Shown: positions 1-8,134 of the stretch, piece after piece
How positions within the stretch are numbered: position 1 is the first letter of the stretch
How the letters are laid out: the number at the start of each line of letters is the position of its first letter
Origin: an uncultured Bacilli bacterium
GTDB taxonomy: Bacteria; Bacillota_I; Bacilli_A; RF39; UBA660
Direction: 5' to 3'
NCBI GenBank assembly: GCA_947624075.1
Contig: CANQIM010000016.1
Coordinates: 1 to 14,937 of the forward strand
DNA: 14,937 bases
Translations under genes and position numbers: made by a program
The notes under the pieces: generated by a model
What the model was told of the DNA's origin: nothing
The model's input: the letters and a program-made list of their open reading frames with translations, nothing else
Databases searched by the model: none

Positions 1-1025
1 ACATGATTATTATAAAGAAATTGATAATATTCTTCTTTATGCTGATAAAAATAATCAATATCAAAAATATTTTTATATGGCGTTAAATCTTTATCTATAG
101 CATATAAGGACAAAATAGTTCGCATGCATTTATCACATACTCCACAATTTTCTTCTTTTGCAGTGCACACGTATAAATACTTTCTAAAAAATTTACTCTT
201 ACAAATATCTTTGGTTTTTTCAAGACGACTCAAAGCGCCACCTTCTGAATAAATCTTTAAATTTTTGGTACTAAAACAATCAAGTGAAAGTAACTCATAG
301 CTACAGCAATCGTCCTCATCATTATTTTTCAAATTAAAGTAAGAAAAATCTATACCTGATGAGCCATAGTAATAAACTTTCCACAATTTTTCTAAACATA
401 AAATAGCAAATGTTGAAGAATAAGTATGAGTTTTATGATGCATTTGTGGAATAACTTCAGCAAAATTAGAATCAGTTACTATAAGAGGAAGTTTTAATTC
501 TTTAGCTAAACTTTTAGATCTAGCTATAGCGTTTTTTCTAACTTCATCCAAATCATCTTCATAACACTCATTAAATGCACCAACGTTATTAATACAAACA
601 TGTGTAAGGGCAAAATCTTTATCTTTTAAATCTTTCTTTGTTAAGACAACATGTAAAGAATCTATTCCACAAGAAAGTCCTGTTCCTACTCCACCTGCAT
701 TAGTAGGAGCTTTTTTTGTTTTAATATCAATTTTTATATCATGAAGAGAACTATATTTAATAAGACTAGGAATTAAGTATTCTGTCACTTTAAAATAAAT
801 ATCATTGGTTAAATAACTATCACTCTTTATATCGTGACCTTCACGCATAGCATAATTTAAAACACCAACAAATATCGCATCTACTCTATCATCACAAAGA
901 TATTTCTCATATTCTTTATCTACTTCAAACCAAGCTTGTTTTTTCTCATCATCAATATCTATATCAAAAACAAGACGCGCCTTTTTATTTTTTTGCTCAA
1001 TGTAAGGTTTATGTAAATATATCAT
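1..1025 (-). CDS. QueC-like PP-loop ATPase-family protein of unknown substrate, 3' end cut by window edge
   Basis: A frame stays open for 341 codons from ATG at 1025 to the window edge, so the C-terminus is missing. An AGGAG lies 9 bases before the ATG. After about 110 residues without a recognised domain, residues 117-123 read LSCGIDS, a variant of the SGGxDS phosphate-binding loop of N-type ATP pyrophosphatases. Further on come GSSGIDF (221-227) and four cysteines, C287, C294, C297 and C300, in a CGVCDKCMR context that closely matches the zinc site of QueC (7-cyano-7-deazaguanine synthase). The family adenylates a carboxylate or similar group before amidation or ligation. No other queuosine gene is in view, and the extra N-terminal region argues against an ordinary QueC. 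A terminator and candidate promoter separate it from the exporter genes. The ATPase fold assignment is firm; the substrate and any role in polysaccharide making are unknown. Confidence 0.8.
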   Translation of the reverse strand, partial: MIYLHKPYIEQKNKKARLVFDIDIDDEKKQAWFEVDKEYEKYLCDDRVDAIFVGVLNYAMREGHDIKSDSYLTNDIYFKVTEYLIPSLIKYSSLHDIKIDIKTKKAPTNAGGVGTGLSCGIDSLHVVLTKKDLKDKDFALTHVCINNVGAFNECYEDDLDEVRKNAIARSKSLAKELKLPLIVTDSNFAEVIPQMHHKTHTYSSTFAILCLEKLWKVYYYGSSGIDFSYFNLKNNDEDDCCSYELLSLDCFSTKNLKIYSEGGALSRLEKTKDICKSKFFRKYLYVCTAKEENCGVCDKCMRTILSLYAIDKDLTPYKNIFDIDYFYQHKEEYYQFLYNNH

Positions 1026-1091
1026 TTTATCAGTCTCCTAAAAAAATTATAACTCTATAATTAAATTTATACAAATATAATAATTGAAGTC

Positions 1092-1120
1092 AGTATAACA
1101 TAAATTTATTTAAAAGAAAA
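1092..1120 (-). promoter_or_regulatory. candidate extended -10 promoter for the PP-loop gene
   Basis: On the minus strand, TG-T-TATACT (1100-1092) is an extended -10 element. Its -35 position (TTTTCT, 1120-1115) is poor and overlaps the T-rich tail of the preceding terminator. It would give a leader of about 60 bases. A better-matching box, TTGTAT-17-TATAAT (1074-1046), would start transcription inside the ribosome binding site and is therefore less likely to drive this gene. Confidence 0.35.
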
Positions 1121-1136
1121 AGACTTAAAAGTCTTT
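1111..1136 (-). terminator. Rho-independent terminator after the ABC permease
   Basis: Read on the minus strand, AAAGAC (1136-1131) pairs with GTCTTT (1124-1119) across a short TTTTAA loop that can itself pair further. The stem is followed by a T-rich run, TTTTTCTTTT. It begins 4 bases after the permease stop codon. The stem is short and AT-rich, so termination may be partial. Confidence 0.6.
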
Positions 1137-1140
1137 ACAA

Positions 1141-1914
1141 TTACAATTCTTCAACAAATGATTTTTCTAATTTTTTGAAAATAGCATAGCCTACTATTAA
1201 AAGTACAAAGCTTAATATTCCCCATATTAATAAGGTATTAAAATTTGGATATTCATGATAATAAAGTATCGATCTATAAGCTTCAACTAATTGAGCCATA
1301 GGGTTAACTTTTAAAGCCCATTGGAATTTTTGAGGTAGCATACTAGCTTGATATACTATTGGTGTTGCATAAAATCCTAAAGTTAAAAAGACACTAACGA
1401 AATGGTCTACATCATGAACAAATACAGTTATTGCTGACAAAACAAAAGTAAAAGCAAGTGTTATTACATATTGAATTAAAATAAGTACTGGTAAAAGTAA
1501 TATATGTATCGAAAATCCCACTCCACTAAAAAGTATAAAAGCAAACATAATAAGACAAGTAATTAAAAAGTTAACTAATTGACTAGTCGTAATAGAAATA
1601 GGAATTATTTCTCTTGGAAAATAAACCTTCTTCAAAATATTACCATTCGCAACAACACACCCTGTACCAGATTGTATCGCTACTGTAAAGAAGTTCCATG
1701 GTATTAAAGCAACTATCATAAAAATAGTATAATTTTCAACATTAACTCTTAAAATATAAGGAAAAACAAAAGCATAAACAGCTAACATTAATAATGGATT
1801 TAAAAAAGTCCACATAATACCAAGCCATGATCCTTTATACTTTCCCCTAATTTCTTTTTTTATGTTTGTTTTTAACAATTCACGATAATTATATAATTCC
1901 CTAAAAACGTGCAT
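1141..1914 (-). CDS. Polysaccharide/teichoic acid ABC exporter, permease subunit (TagG/Wzm type)
   Basis: This is the membrane half of an ABC-2 exporter that moves lipid-linked polysaccharide or teichoic acid across the cytoplasmic membrane. From the chosen start it has 257 residues, the usual size, with about six hydrophobic segments. Family hallmarks are an amphipathic N-terminus (RELLKTNIKKEIRGKYKGS), SWLGIMWTFLNP leading into the first helix, YFPREIIPIS in the cytoplasmic loop, and YATPIVY plus VNPMAQLVEAYR near the C-terminus. A longer frame starts at TTG 1929, overlapping the ATPase. I prefer ATG 1914, because GGGTGAT, complementary to the 3' end of 16S rRNA, lies 4 bases before it and spans the ATPase stop codon. 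This implies translational coupling with the ATPase (5-base gap). The exported polymer cannot be read from the sequence. Confidence 0.92.
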   Translation of the reverse strand: MHVFRELYNYRELLKTNIKKEIRGKYKGSWLGIMWTFLNPLLMLAVYAFVFPYILRVNVENYTIFMIVALIPWNFFTVAIQSGTGCVVANGNILKKVYFPREIIPISITTSQLVNFLITCLIMFAFILFSGVGFSIHILLLPVLILIQYVITLAFTFVLSAITVFVHDVDHFVSVFLTLGFYATPIVYQASMLPQKFQWALKVNPMAQLVEAYRSILYYHEYPNFNTLLIWGILSFVLLIVGYAIFKKLEKSFVEEL

Positions 1915-1919
1915 ACTTA

Positions 1920-2669
1920 TCACCCACAAATTTCCAAGTATTCTTTTAATACTTCATCAACATTGCCATCTTTTCTTATTTCACCTTTATAAAGCCAAAC
2001 AGCTCTGTCACAAAACTTTCTTACTTGTTGCATGCTATGTGTAACTATTACTATAGTTTTTCCAGCTTTCTTTAATTCAATTAATTTATTAAAACATTTA
2101 TCTTGAAAGTGTTGATCACCTACTGCCAAAATTTCATCAATAAGAAGTATTTCTGCTTGAACATTAATCGCAACAGAAAAAGCAAGACGCATATACATTC
2201 CTGATGAATATGTTCTAACTGGATTATCTATAAAGTCACCTAACTCAGAAAACTCTATTATTTCATCAATCTTTTCATCTATTTCACTTTTTGTCAAACC
2301 AAAAATAGATGCATTAAAATAAATATTTTCTCTTCCTGTAAAGTCATCGTGAAATCCAGCTCCAAGTTCAAGTAATGAAGTTAATTTACCATTAGTTGTA
2401 ATTCTACCTTTATTTGGATATATTATTTTAGTCATTAGTTTTAAAAGAGTAGATTTTCCACTACCATTAGTACCAATTAAAGCAACACTTTCCCCTTTTT
2501 TTATAGTTAGATTAATATCTTTCAATACTTCTAAAACTGTATTTTTATCTTTATTCTTTTTTGAGAAAAAAAGAATTTTCTCTTTTAAAGTATGTGCTTT
2601 ATCATAGTATAATTTAAAACTCTTTGAAACATGTGTTACTTTAATAGCGACATCTTTTTCCACAATCAT
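1920..2669 (-). CDS. Polysaccharide/teichoic acid ABC exporter, ATP-binding subunit (TagH/Wzt/KpsT type)
   Basis: This nucleotide-binding subunit of the exporter dimerises under the permease and powers export by ATP hydrolysis. In numbering from ATG 2669 (249 residues), the Walker A is GTNGSGKST (66-74), followed by LLELGAGFHDDFTGREN, typical of the TagH/Wzt subgroup. The signature is YSSGM (154-158), Walker B is ILLIDE (174-179), then AVGD and the switch histidine in VTHS (near 211). The protein ends directly after the ATPase domain. It lacks the C-terminal sugar-binding domain of many Wzt proteins and the long extension of Bacillus TagH, so chain-end recognition by this subunit is not expected. 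A TTG at 2681 extends the frame by four codons, but AAGGA before ATG 2669 supports the shorter form. It lies between the SGNH gene (23-base gap) and the permease. Confidence 0.93.
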   Translation of the reverse strand: MIVEKDVAIKVTHVSKSFKLYYDKAHTLKEKILFFSKKNKDKNTVLEVLKDINLTIKKGESVALIGTNGSGKSTLLKLMTKIIYPNKGRITTNGKLTSLLELGAGFHDDFTGRENIYFNASIFGLTKSEIDEKIDEIIEFSELGDFIDNPVRTYSSGMYMRLAFSVAINVQAEILLIDEILAVGDQHFQDKCFNKLIELKKAGKTIVIVTHSMQQVRKFCDRAVWLYKGEIRKDGNVDEVLKEYLEICG

Positions 2670-2692
2670 ACCTTCCTTCAAGACAAAATCTT

Positions 2693-3394
2693 TTAGTTCA
2701 TATACTCCATTAATTTTTTAGTTATTACAATATAACCTAATGTATTTGGATGAAGTCCATCATTTGTATAAGACTCATTAAAATTACCATTACCATCACT
2801 CAATAAATCATACATATCAATGTAAGTCACATCATTATCTTTACAATAACTTTCTACTTTCTTGTTAACCTCTTTTATTTCTTCATTATATCTTTCTTCT
2901 GATGCATTATTTTTCATTTCTCTATTAACAGGATAAATAGACTGAACATAAATTTTTGCCTTTGGTCTATTTTCTTTTATTTGAACAATTATTTCTTCAA
3001 TGTTTTTAGCAACTTCTTCTTCATCATCTTTATTATCTTTATATTTTAAATCGTTAGTACCAATCAATAAAAAGACTTTAGTAGGATTATATCTATAAAC
3101 CATTTCGTCCATTCTCTCTAATATATCATGTGTTTCATAACCGGCTATACCACTATTTACAATGGGAATAGATTTATCATACATTTCATAGATTGGGTAC
3201 CAGTCAATTATTGAGTCACCTAAAAATACAAAATTATCATTTTTCTTAATATTTGCTTCCCAATCACATATAACTTTTTCTGGTGCTTCTTCTTTAACTA
3301 ATTTAGTACTCTCTTTTTTTGAATTACTTATATCATATAAAAAATATACATTTATCATCAATAAAATAGTTAAAACAAAATAATACTTCTTCAT
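2693..3394 (-). CDS. Membrane-anchored SGNH/GDSL hydrolase (likely glycan O-acylesterase or acyltransferase)
   Basis: The 233-residue protein has one N-terminal hydrophobic segment (about residues 4-20) after a KK start and no obvious cleavage site, so it is probably anchored with the catalytic domain outside. All four SGNH blocks are present: GDS with nucleophile S61, NSGIAG with G82, GTND with N114, and DGLHPN with D212 and H215. The active site therefore looks intact. Family members remove or transfer acetyl groups on peptidoglycan and surface polysaccharides. The O-acyltransferase gene just upstream suggests this protein finishes or edits acylation of the exported polymer. The start is ATG 3394 with GGAAG upstream. 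It is the first gene behind a strong promoter and is followed by the exporter ATPase. The substrate is inferred only from context. Confidence 0.88.
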   Translation of the reverse strand: MKKYYFVLTILLMINVYFLYDISNSKKESTKLVKEEAPEKVICDWEANIKKNDNFVFLGDSIIDWYPIYEMYDKSIPIVNSGIAGYETHDILERMDEMVYRYNPTKVFLLIGTNDLKYKDNKDDEEEVAKNIEEIIVQIKENRPKAKIYVQSIYPVNREMKNNASEERYNEEIKEVNKKVESYCKDNDVTYIDMYDLLSDGNGNFNESYTNDGLHPNTLGYIVITKKLMEYMN

Positions 3395-3414
3395 GTTTTC
3401 ACTTCCACTACATT

Positions 3415-3443
3415 ATTATACTAATTGAAAAATTTTTTGACAA
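3415..3443 (-). promoter_or_regulatory. sigma-A type promoter for the SGNH-ABC exporter operon
   Basis: On the minus strand, TTGTCA (3443-3438) is separated by 17 bases from a perfect TATAAT (3420-3415). Transcription would start near 3408, with a leader of about 14 bases before ATG 3394. This is the best consensus promoter in the window, and it lies in the 68-base gap between the acyltransferase and SGNH genes. Confidence 0.7.
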
Positions 3444-3462
3444 GTTTTTATATAAATAAATA

Positions 3463-4566
3463 TTAGCTAGGCTGTAAATGTCTTTTGAAAATTAAAACCA
3501 ATTTTTTCAGTAAAAAGCAAATAAATTTTTTTACCATGTCAATAACTACACATACTAAAAGTACAATCACAGAACATATAAACATTCTCAAAATTATGCT
3601 ATGACTATAAATTTCTCTGCCAATATCAATCTTCAAAAATTTATACAAATAATCAACAACTACCACATTTTCAGTTATTATATAAACTGCAAAAATTGAT
3701 TGAGAAATTCTATTTATAATTTTTGACTTAAATGAGAAGGTTTCAAATAATAAGAAATAACTTATACTTTGAATCATTACTAATGGAGTTTGATAATAAA
3801 AACAATCATTCTTTATACTATTACCTATATATAGAATTACTTCGTTACTAGACATATTTACTAATTGATCAGCAAAATTATATAAAAGAAAATTAAATGT
3901 TCCTGCTACTAAAAATATAGTCAAAAATATAAAAAATCTTTTTTTATTAGAATAATTCATAAAATGCAAATTTTGCGAAACAGGATATTTTTTTAAATAA
4001 GCACCTATTATATAAAGCATAACAAAGTGTACTAAAGTAAACCCCGTATTATTAAAAATACTTTGAACAGATAAAGTTGTGATTAAGGAATACATAATTA
4101 ATAACATTATAATTAATCTTCTATGTTCTTTTTGAGTTAAATTTTTTATTAGCCTATTTAAATACGGACTAATTAAATATAAGGCTAAATATATACCAAA
4201 AAACCACAAGTTACCAAAATCTAATGGAGATAATATTTTTATTATATCTAAATATGTGTAATCATAATGAAAGATAAAATAAGCAATTGCTCCAATTAAA
4301 ACTTTATAAAAATAAACCATTCCAACTAAAGAAAAAACTTTTTTTATATTAAATTTCTTATTATATTGAAAATAACCAGTTATTAAAACAAAGGAATTTA
4401 CATGGACAATTATAAGTAATGATATAAAACTTAAAAAGAGATTATCTAAACCTACTGTATAATTAATTAGCTTTCCACCTGTTGAAATTATCATATGATA
4501 AATAACAATAAAAAACATGGAAATTATGCGCATTAATTCAAAATTTGATTCTCTTACTTTTGTCAT
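3463..4566 (-). CDS. Membrane O-acyltransferase, acyltransferase-3 family
   Basis: An integral membrane protein of 367 residues with about ten hydrophobic segments. The N-terminus reads RESNFELMR followed by FFIVIYHM, giving the R-X10-H motif that marks acyltransferase-3 enzymes (R13 and H24 from the chosen start). Such enzymes move acyl groups, usually acetyl from cytoplasmic acetyl-CoA, to sugars on the outer face. A GTG at 4575 gives three more residues, but AAGGTG lies 6 bases before ATG 4566 and overlaps that GTG, so I use the ATG. The gene follows a terminator and has its own promoter. The SGNH gene comes next, 68 bases downstream. In OatA-type enzymes an acyltransferase-3 and an SGNH domain are fused, so the neighbouring pair may act together. 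The C-terminal tail is basic and probably cytoplasmic. The acceptor sugar is unknown. Confidence 0.87.
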   Translation of the reverse strand: MTKVRESNFELMRIISMFFIVIYHMIISTGGKLINYTVGLDNLFLSFISLLIIVHVNSFVLITGYFQYNKKFNIKKVFSLVGMVYFYKVLIGAIAYFIFHYDYTYLDIIKILSPLDFGNLWFFGIYLALYLISPYLNRLIKNLTQKEHRRLIIMLLIMYSLITTLSVQSIFNNTGFTLVHFVMLYIIGAYLKKYPVSQNLHFMNYSNKKRFFIFLTIFLVAGTFNFLLYNFADQLVNMSSNEVILYIGNSIKNDCFYYQTPLVMIQSISYFLLFETFSFKSKIINRISQSIFAVYIITENVVVVDYLYKFLKIDIGREIYSHSIILRMFICSVIVLLVCVVIDMVKKFICFLLKKLVLIFKRHLQPS

Positions 4567-4590
4567 TATATTCACCTTACCCTAGATATA

Positions 4591-4619
4591 ATTTTACCTT
4601 ATTAAGCCTTAAATGTCTA
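4591..4619 (-). promoter_or_regulatory. promoter for the acyltransferase gene
   Basis: On the minus strand, TAGACA (4619-4614), a 17-base spacer and TAAAAT (4596-4591) match the sigma-A consensus at five of six positions in each box. It sits immediately after the T-run of the terminator at 4621-4645. The predicted start near 4584 leaves a leader of about 18 bases containing the AAGGTG ribosome binding site. The same CTAGAC-N17/18-TAAAAT layout recurs at 11560-11588. Confidence 0.55.
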
Positions 4620-4620
4620 G

Positions 4621-4645
4621 AAAAAACAGACTTTTTAGCCTGTTT
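4621..4645 (-). terminator. Rho-independent terminator closing the glycosyltransferase operon
   Basis: On the minus strand, AAACAGGCT (4645-4637) pairs with AGTCTGTTT (4632-4624) over an AAAA loop. This gives nine pairs with one G-T wobble, and the T-run continues to 4621 (TTTTTT in all). It lies 26 bases beyond the stop codon of the YfhO-like gene and is the clearest terminator in the window. Confidence 0.8.
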
Positions 4646-4671
4646 ATCATTATATTTTTTTAATTCACTTA

Positions 4672-6357
4672 CTAATTCTTTTGGAATTTAAATTTTTTAC
4701 TTTTTAGTAGGTAAAATATACAGAATAGTAAAGTAATACAAAATATGTAATTTGCAATTCTATTAAGTAATGTAGCTGTATATTTAACAGTAATAGTAGA
4801 ATTTTTATTTACTTTGATTTCCATTAATCCATAGGAATTTTCATAATATTTTAATTTTTTAGTTTTACCATTTTTATCTTTTTCAATAATTTCATAGCCT
4901 AAATAGTAAACTCTAGGTAACTCTAAAGTTACTGAATCTTTCACATCTTTAATTTTAAATTTTAAATATGGAGTATCATTTTTTACAACAGTAATTTTAG
5001 CTGTACCTTTCTTTATAACTATATCATTATTTCTACTCATTACTTCTTTTAATTTCTTCAAAGATTTACTAGGATAATACTCATTCTTACCACCTACCCC
5101 TAATTCAGTAGAATATTGATATGATTCATCATCAACAAATATAGGCTTATAATTTGATAAAAAATAATTAGCATATAAAACTGATGAGACTATGCAAACA
5201 CAAACAATTCCCTTTTGAATTTTTTTATCAAATAATTCTATTGATAAAGATGCCCCAATACTTAATAAAAATATTACAATTAAATTAAGTCGCCATGGAA
5301 ATTGAATAAATTTTAAAAAGCCAGGCATATATTTCCACGGAAACAAAAAACTCATAATAATTATTAAAGAAAAAACACCAAATATAATACTTTTAACTAA
5401 CCAAGAATTATTTTTATTTTGTATTTTTTTATTTTTATAACAAAACAATCCAAAAAGCATAACAGCTATCATATTAAGAGTAAAATAAATGTTATCTTCC
5501 CGTGCTTTTAAATTAAATAAATCAAAAAAATCTAGTCTAAATCTTTGAATTTTTTCATTAGTAGTCATAATATTTTCTTCAAAAACAGCATAGTTTCCTA
5601 AAGTCTTATGTTCTAACATAGGTACTAAAAATGGCGAACATAATAAAAGTATTACTACACTAGCAAGCATAAATCTTAAAATAATTTCTTTCTTTAAAAA
5701 GGTCTTTAAATTAAATAATAATGTTATGATAATAAATATAGTTATATAAACACTAATAACTAAATGACAATTAATTAAACCAACATAGCCAATTACAAAA
5801 TTAATATAAAACTTACGATAATCTTTTTCCGTTAAATATATTATTCCTAAAAATACTAAAGGTAAAAACAAAAAGACAAATAATTCATTAATAGCTGATC
5901 TAGCATAAATTTCTGAAATAGTATAAGCAGATGTTATATAAAAAGTAGCACCTATTAAGGAAGCATTTTTATTTTTAGAAATTTTTTCTATTAATTTATA
6001 CATTAATATACTAGAGATAAAAACTTCCAAGAATAAAACTATTTTAATTGCATAAGTAACATTTAAAATTGGTTGAATTATCTTATATACAAAGGCAATT
6101 AAGAAATGTGGAAGTTGTGGATAAAATATAGGACTTCCATAACCTAAATTATTAGCTATAAAGGGAAGAACTTTTAAAGTTAAAGTATTAGTAAAAGTCC
6201 AACTCTTTGTAATAGCTAAAACATTTATAATGTGATAAGCCGAATCATGTCCATAGTAATAAGTTTTAGAAATAAAAGGTAAAAAGATAAAAATACTTAT
6301 TAGAAATAGAAGAATATAATGCTTATTTATTTTTTGAAATTTCTTTTTTATCTTCAT
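4672..6357 (-). CDS. YfhO/PTPS-related GT-C-like membrane glycosyltransferase
   Basis: A 561-residue protein with roughly a dozen hydrophobic segments, a non-membrane stretch around residues 400-535 and a final helix near the C-terminus. The first loop contains YYGHDSAYH with D38, the position of the catalytic Asp in GT-C enzymes. It is followed by GYGSPIFYPQLPH (72-84) and ARSAINELF with R153 and E158. These match the PTPS-related membrane family, which includes YfhO-like proteins despite its pterin-derived name. In Bacillus, YfhO works with the GT2 enzyme CsbB to glycosylate lipoteichoic acid outside the cell, and a CsbB-like enzyme is encoded at 10556-11527. I infer extracytoplasmic sugar transfer from a polyprenyl-phosphate donor. 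ATG 6357 has AGGAGGT 6 bases upstream, overlapping the stop codon of the preceding gene. It is the last gene of the large operon. Confidence 0.78.
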   Translation of the reverse strand: MKIKKKFQKINKHYILLFLISIFIFLPFISKTYYYGHDSAYHIINVLAITKSWTFTNTLTLKVLPFIANNLGYGSPIFYPQLPHFLIAFVYKIIQPILNVTYAIKIVLFLEVFISSILMYKLIEKISKNKNASLIGATFYITSAYTISEIYARSAINELFVFLFLPLVFLGIIYLTEKDYRKFYINFVIGYVGLINCHLVISVYITIFIIITLLFNLKTFLKKEIILRFMLASVVILLLCSPFLVPMLEHKTLGNYAVFEENIMTTNEKIQRFRLDFFDLFNLKAREDNIYFTLNMIAVMLFGLFCYKNKKIQNKNNSWLVKSIIFGVFSLIIIMSFLFPWKYMPGFLKFIQFPWRLNLIVIFLLSIGASLSIELFDKKIQKGIVCVCIVSSVLYANYFLSNYKPIFVDDESYQYSTELGVGGKNEYYPSKSLKKLKEVMSRNNDIVIKKGTAKITVVKNDTPYLKFKIKDVKDSVTLELPRVYYLGYEIIEKDKNGKTKKLKYYENSYGLMEIKVNKNSTITVKYTATLLNRIANYIFCITLLFCIFYLLKSKKFKFQKN

Positions 6358-6359
6358 CT

Positions 6360-8114
6360 TTATACCTCCTTATGATCATATGTAAACATGTAAACGTCAA
6401 AAGCATCTTTTAAAGACTCATCATCAGTTAAAGTATAATTATCAATATGCCAGTCATCAATATTATATAAAACACCTTGAGCACCATGATGTCTTAATCT
6501 TATTTCTACATTAGATTTATTTGTATCTTCAATAAATCTTTCTTTACGATAATTTAGATAATTACGACTTTTTACCATTTCATTTAATTGAGCTGCTGTT
6601 ATTAAAAGAGCATTTACTACAAATATTATTATTGTGACAAAACATAATATATTAATAAGCTTTTTACTATTAGTTTGGAAAAAGTATATTAAAACATAAA
6701 TCGGTAATAGAAAAGCATAAGGTATATATCTTGCCCAGTAACTACCATCTAAAAATAGTATTAAACTAAAAGTAGTAATTAAAACTATAAGATAAGGAAT
6801 TAATCTATCATAGTCTTTTTTCTTAATTAATTTAAAGAGCATAAAGATTGTACCTATTACAGTTAATATAAAGATAGCACTAAATAAAGGTCCAAATCCA
6901 CCCATACGAATATCAGGAGTAGCATAGTTATTTATTTCTTCTTTTGATGTTGTTAGGGGAATTTTTAATTCAGCTTCGTTAGTTTGTTCTACATAACTTG
7001 GTGAAACATTTTCTCCTTTAGCAAAAATACTTGTTAAAAATAGTTTTAACGAACTATCATTTTGCATAGATGTTGGTATTTCCATCATTACCATATTAGG
7101 CACATGATTTTTACCATACAAAGGATATAATGGATGTCCATGATCTATAAAGTTTTTAGTATAAGAACCACTTCCAACTATTAAAACAGATACTATAACA
7201 ACAACTATATAGTAAATAGTTTCTTTTATAATAAATGGTTTGAACAACTCTTTATTAGTTAAGAAGTTTTTAATATGACGATATAAATATAATACTAAAC
7301 AGAATATGGCACTATAAGCAAGTCCTGTAAATTTAGCATTAATACACCAAATAATACACATAGCTAGTATTAAATAATTATCTTTGTACGTTTTTTTATT
7401 AAATGGTAATAAACATAACAAAATTATAATGAATAAGCTAATTCCTAAAACACCATCTAAATAAAAGTTTGATAATTGTACAAGACTTATAGGATTAAAT
7501 GCTAAAACTCCTGCTAAAAAAAGACTCTTTATTGGTTTTACTTTCATCTGCTTAAAAATATTATATAATAGGAAAAAACCAATAAATAAGAATAATATAT
7601 TAAATACTTTTCCTCTTTCTATTTTATTAGTTGCTGCGTAAACAACAGCCCCAAAAGTTTCTGTTCCTTTAGCATAATGATCTACCCAATTTACATTGAC
7701 ATTATCTTCATAAACATCAAAAGGGTTACCTTTATCTTTATTAAAATCAGCAACTGTTTCATAAGTAGGATTCCAACCATTCTTCATTGCTCCTACTGCT
7801 AATTTATGATAAGTATTACCATCAGCTGTAGAGTCATATGTCATACCTACCCCAAATGTAAGAATGAAAAATGCAATAATTCCCACAAAAATTGGTAACA
7901 AAGATTTAGTCTTTTTTTCTTTCCTTAAAATATAATAAATTATTGCTGACAAAATAATTCCTAAAGGTAAATGTAGTGAAGTTATAGAAACTTTACAAAT
8001 AAAAAGTATATTCGTAACAATTAATGTCGTAGTAGCAAATATTAATAAGTATAAAGAAACTTCATAGAAAAAGCTCATAAATTTATCTATCTTATTAACT
8101 ATATTTTTATGCAT
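6360..8114 (-). CDS. GT-C-like polytopic membrane glycosyltransferase, uncharacterised family
   Basis: A 584-residue polytopic membrane protein with about a dozen hydrophobic segments. A large first outside loop holds TYDSTADGNTYH (D94 and D98 from the chosen start), the expected site of GT-C catalytic acids, then NWVDHYAKGTETFG. A second non-membrane stretch (about 320-395) is followed by GSYWARYIPY, which resembles the acid/aromatic-R-Y segment late in GT39-like enzymes. The C-terminus is a soluble tail of roughly 70 residues. The likely role is transfer of a sugar from a polyprenyl-phosphate donor on the outer membrane face, but I do not recognise a characterised homologue. The longest frame begins at TTG 8129; it contains GGGAGG 7 bases before ATG 8114, so the ATG is the start. 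The gene is packed between the 806-aa fusion (20-base gap) and the YfhO-like gene (2-base gap). Confidence 0.75.
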   Translation of the reverse strand: MHKNIVNKIDKFMSFFYEVSLYLLIFATTTLIVTNILFICKVSITSLHLPLGIILSAIIYYILRKEKKTKSLLPIFVGIIAFFILTFGVGMTYDSTADGNTYHKLAVGAMKNGWNPTYETVADFNKDKGNPFDVYEDNVNVNWVDHYAKGTETFGAVVYAATNKIERGKVFNILFLFIGFFLLYNIFKQMKVKPIKSLFLAGVLAFNPISLVQLSNFYLDGVLGISLFIIILLCLLPFNKKTYKDNYLILAMCIIWCINAKFTGLAYSAIFCLVLYLYRHIKNFLTNKELFKPFIIKETIYYIVVVIVSVLIVGSGSYTKNFIDHGHPLYPLYGKNHVPNMVMMEIPTSMQNDSSLKLFLTSIFAKGENVSPSYVEQTNEAELKIPLTTSKEEINNYATPDIRMGGFGPLFSAIFILTVIGTIFMLFKLIKKKDYDRLIPYLIVLITTFSLILFLDGSYWARYIPYAFLLPIYVLIYFFQTNSKKLINILCFVTIIIFVVNALLITAAQLNEMVKSRNYLNYRKERFIEDTNKSNVEIRLRHHGAQGVLYNIDDWHIDNYTLTDDESLKDAFDVYMFTYDHKEV

Positions 8115-8134
8115 AATAAAACCTCCCAAAAAAG

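Noticed and set aside
1046..1074. TTGTAT-17-TATAAT promoter-like boxes before the PP-loop gene
   Set aside because: Good consensus, but transcription would begin at about 1039, inside the AGGAG ribosome binding site; the upstream extended -10 gives a usable leader.
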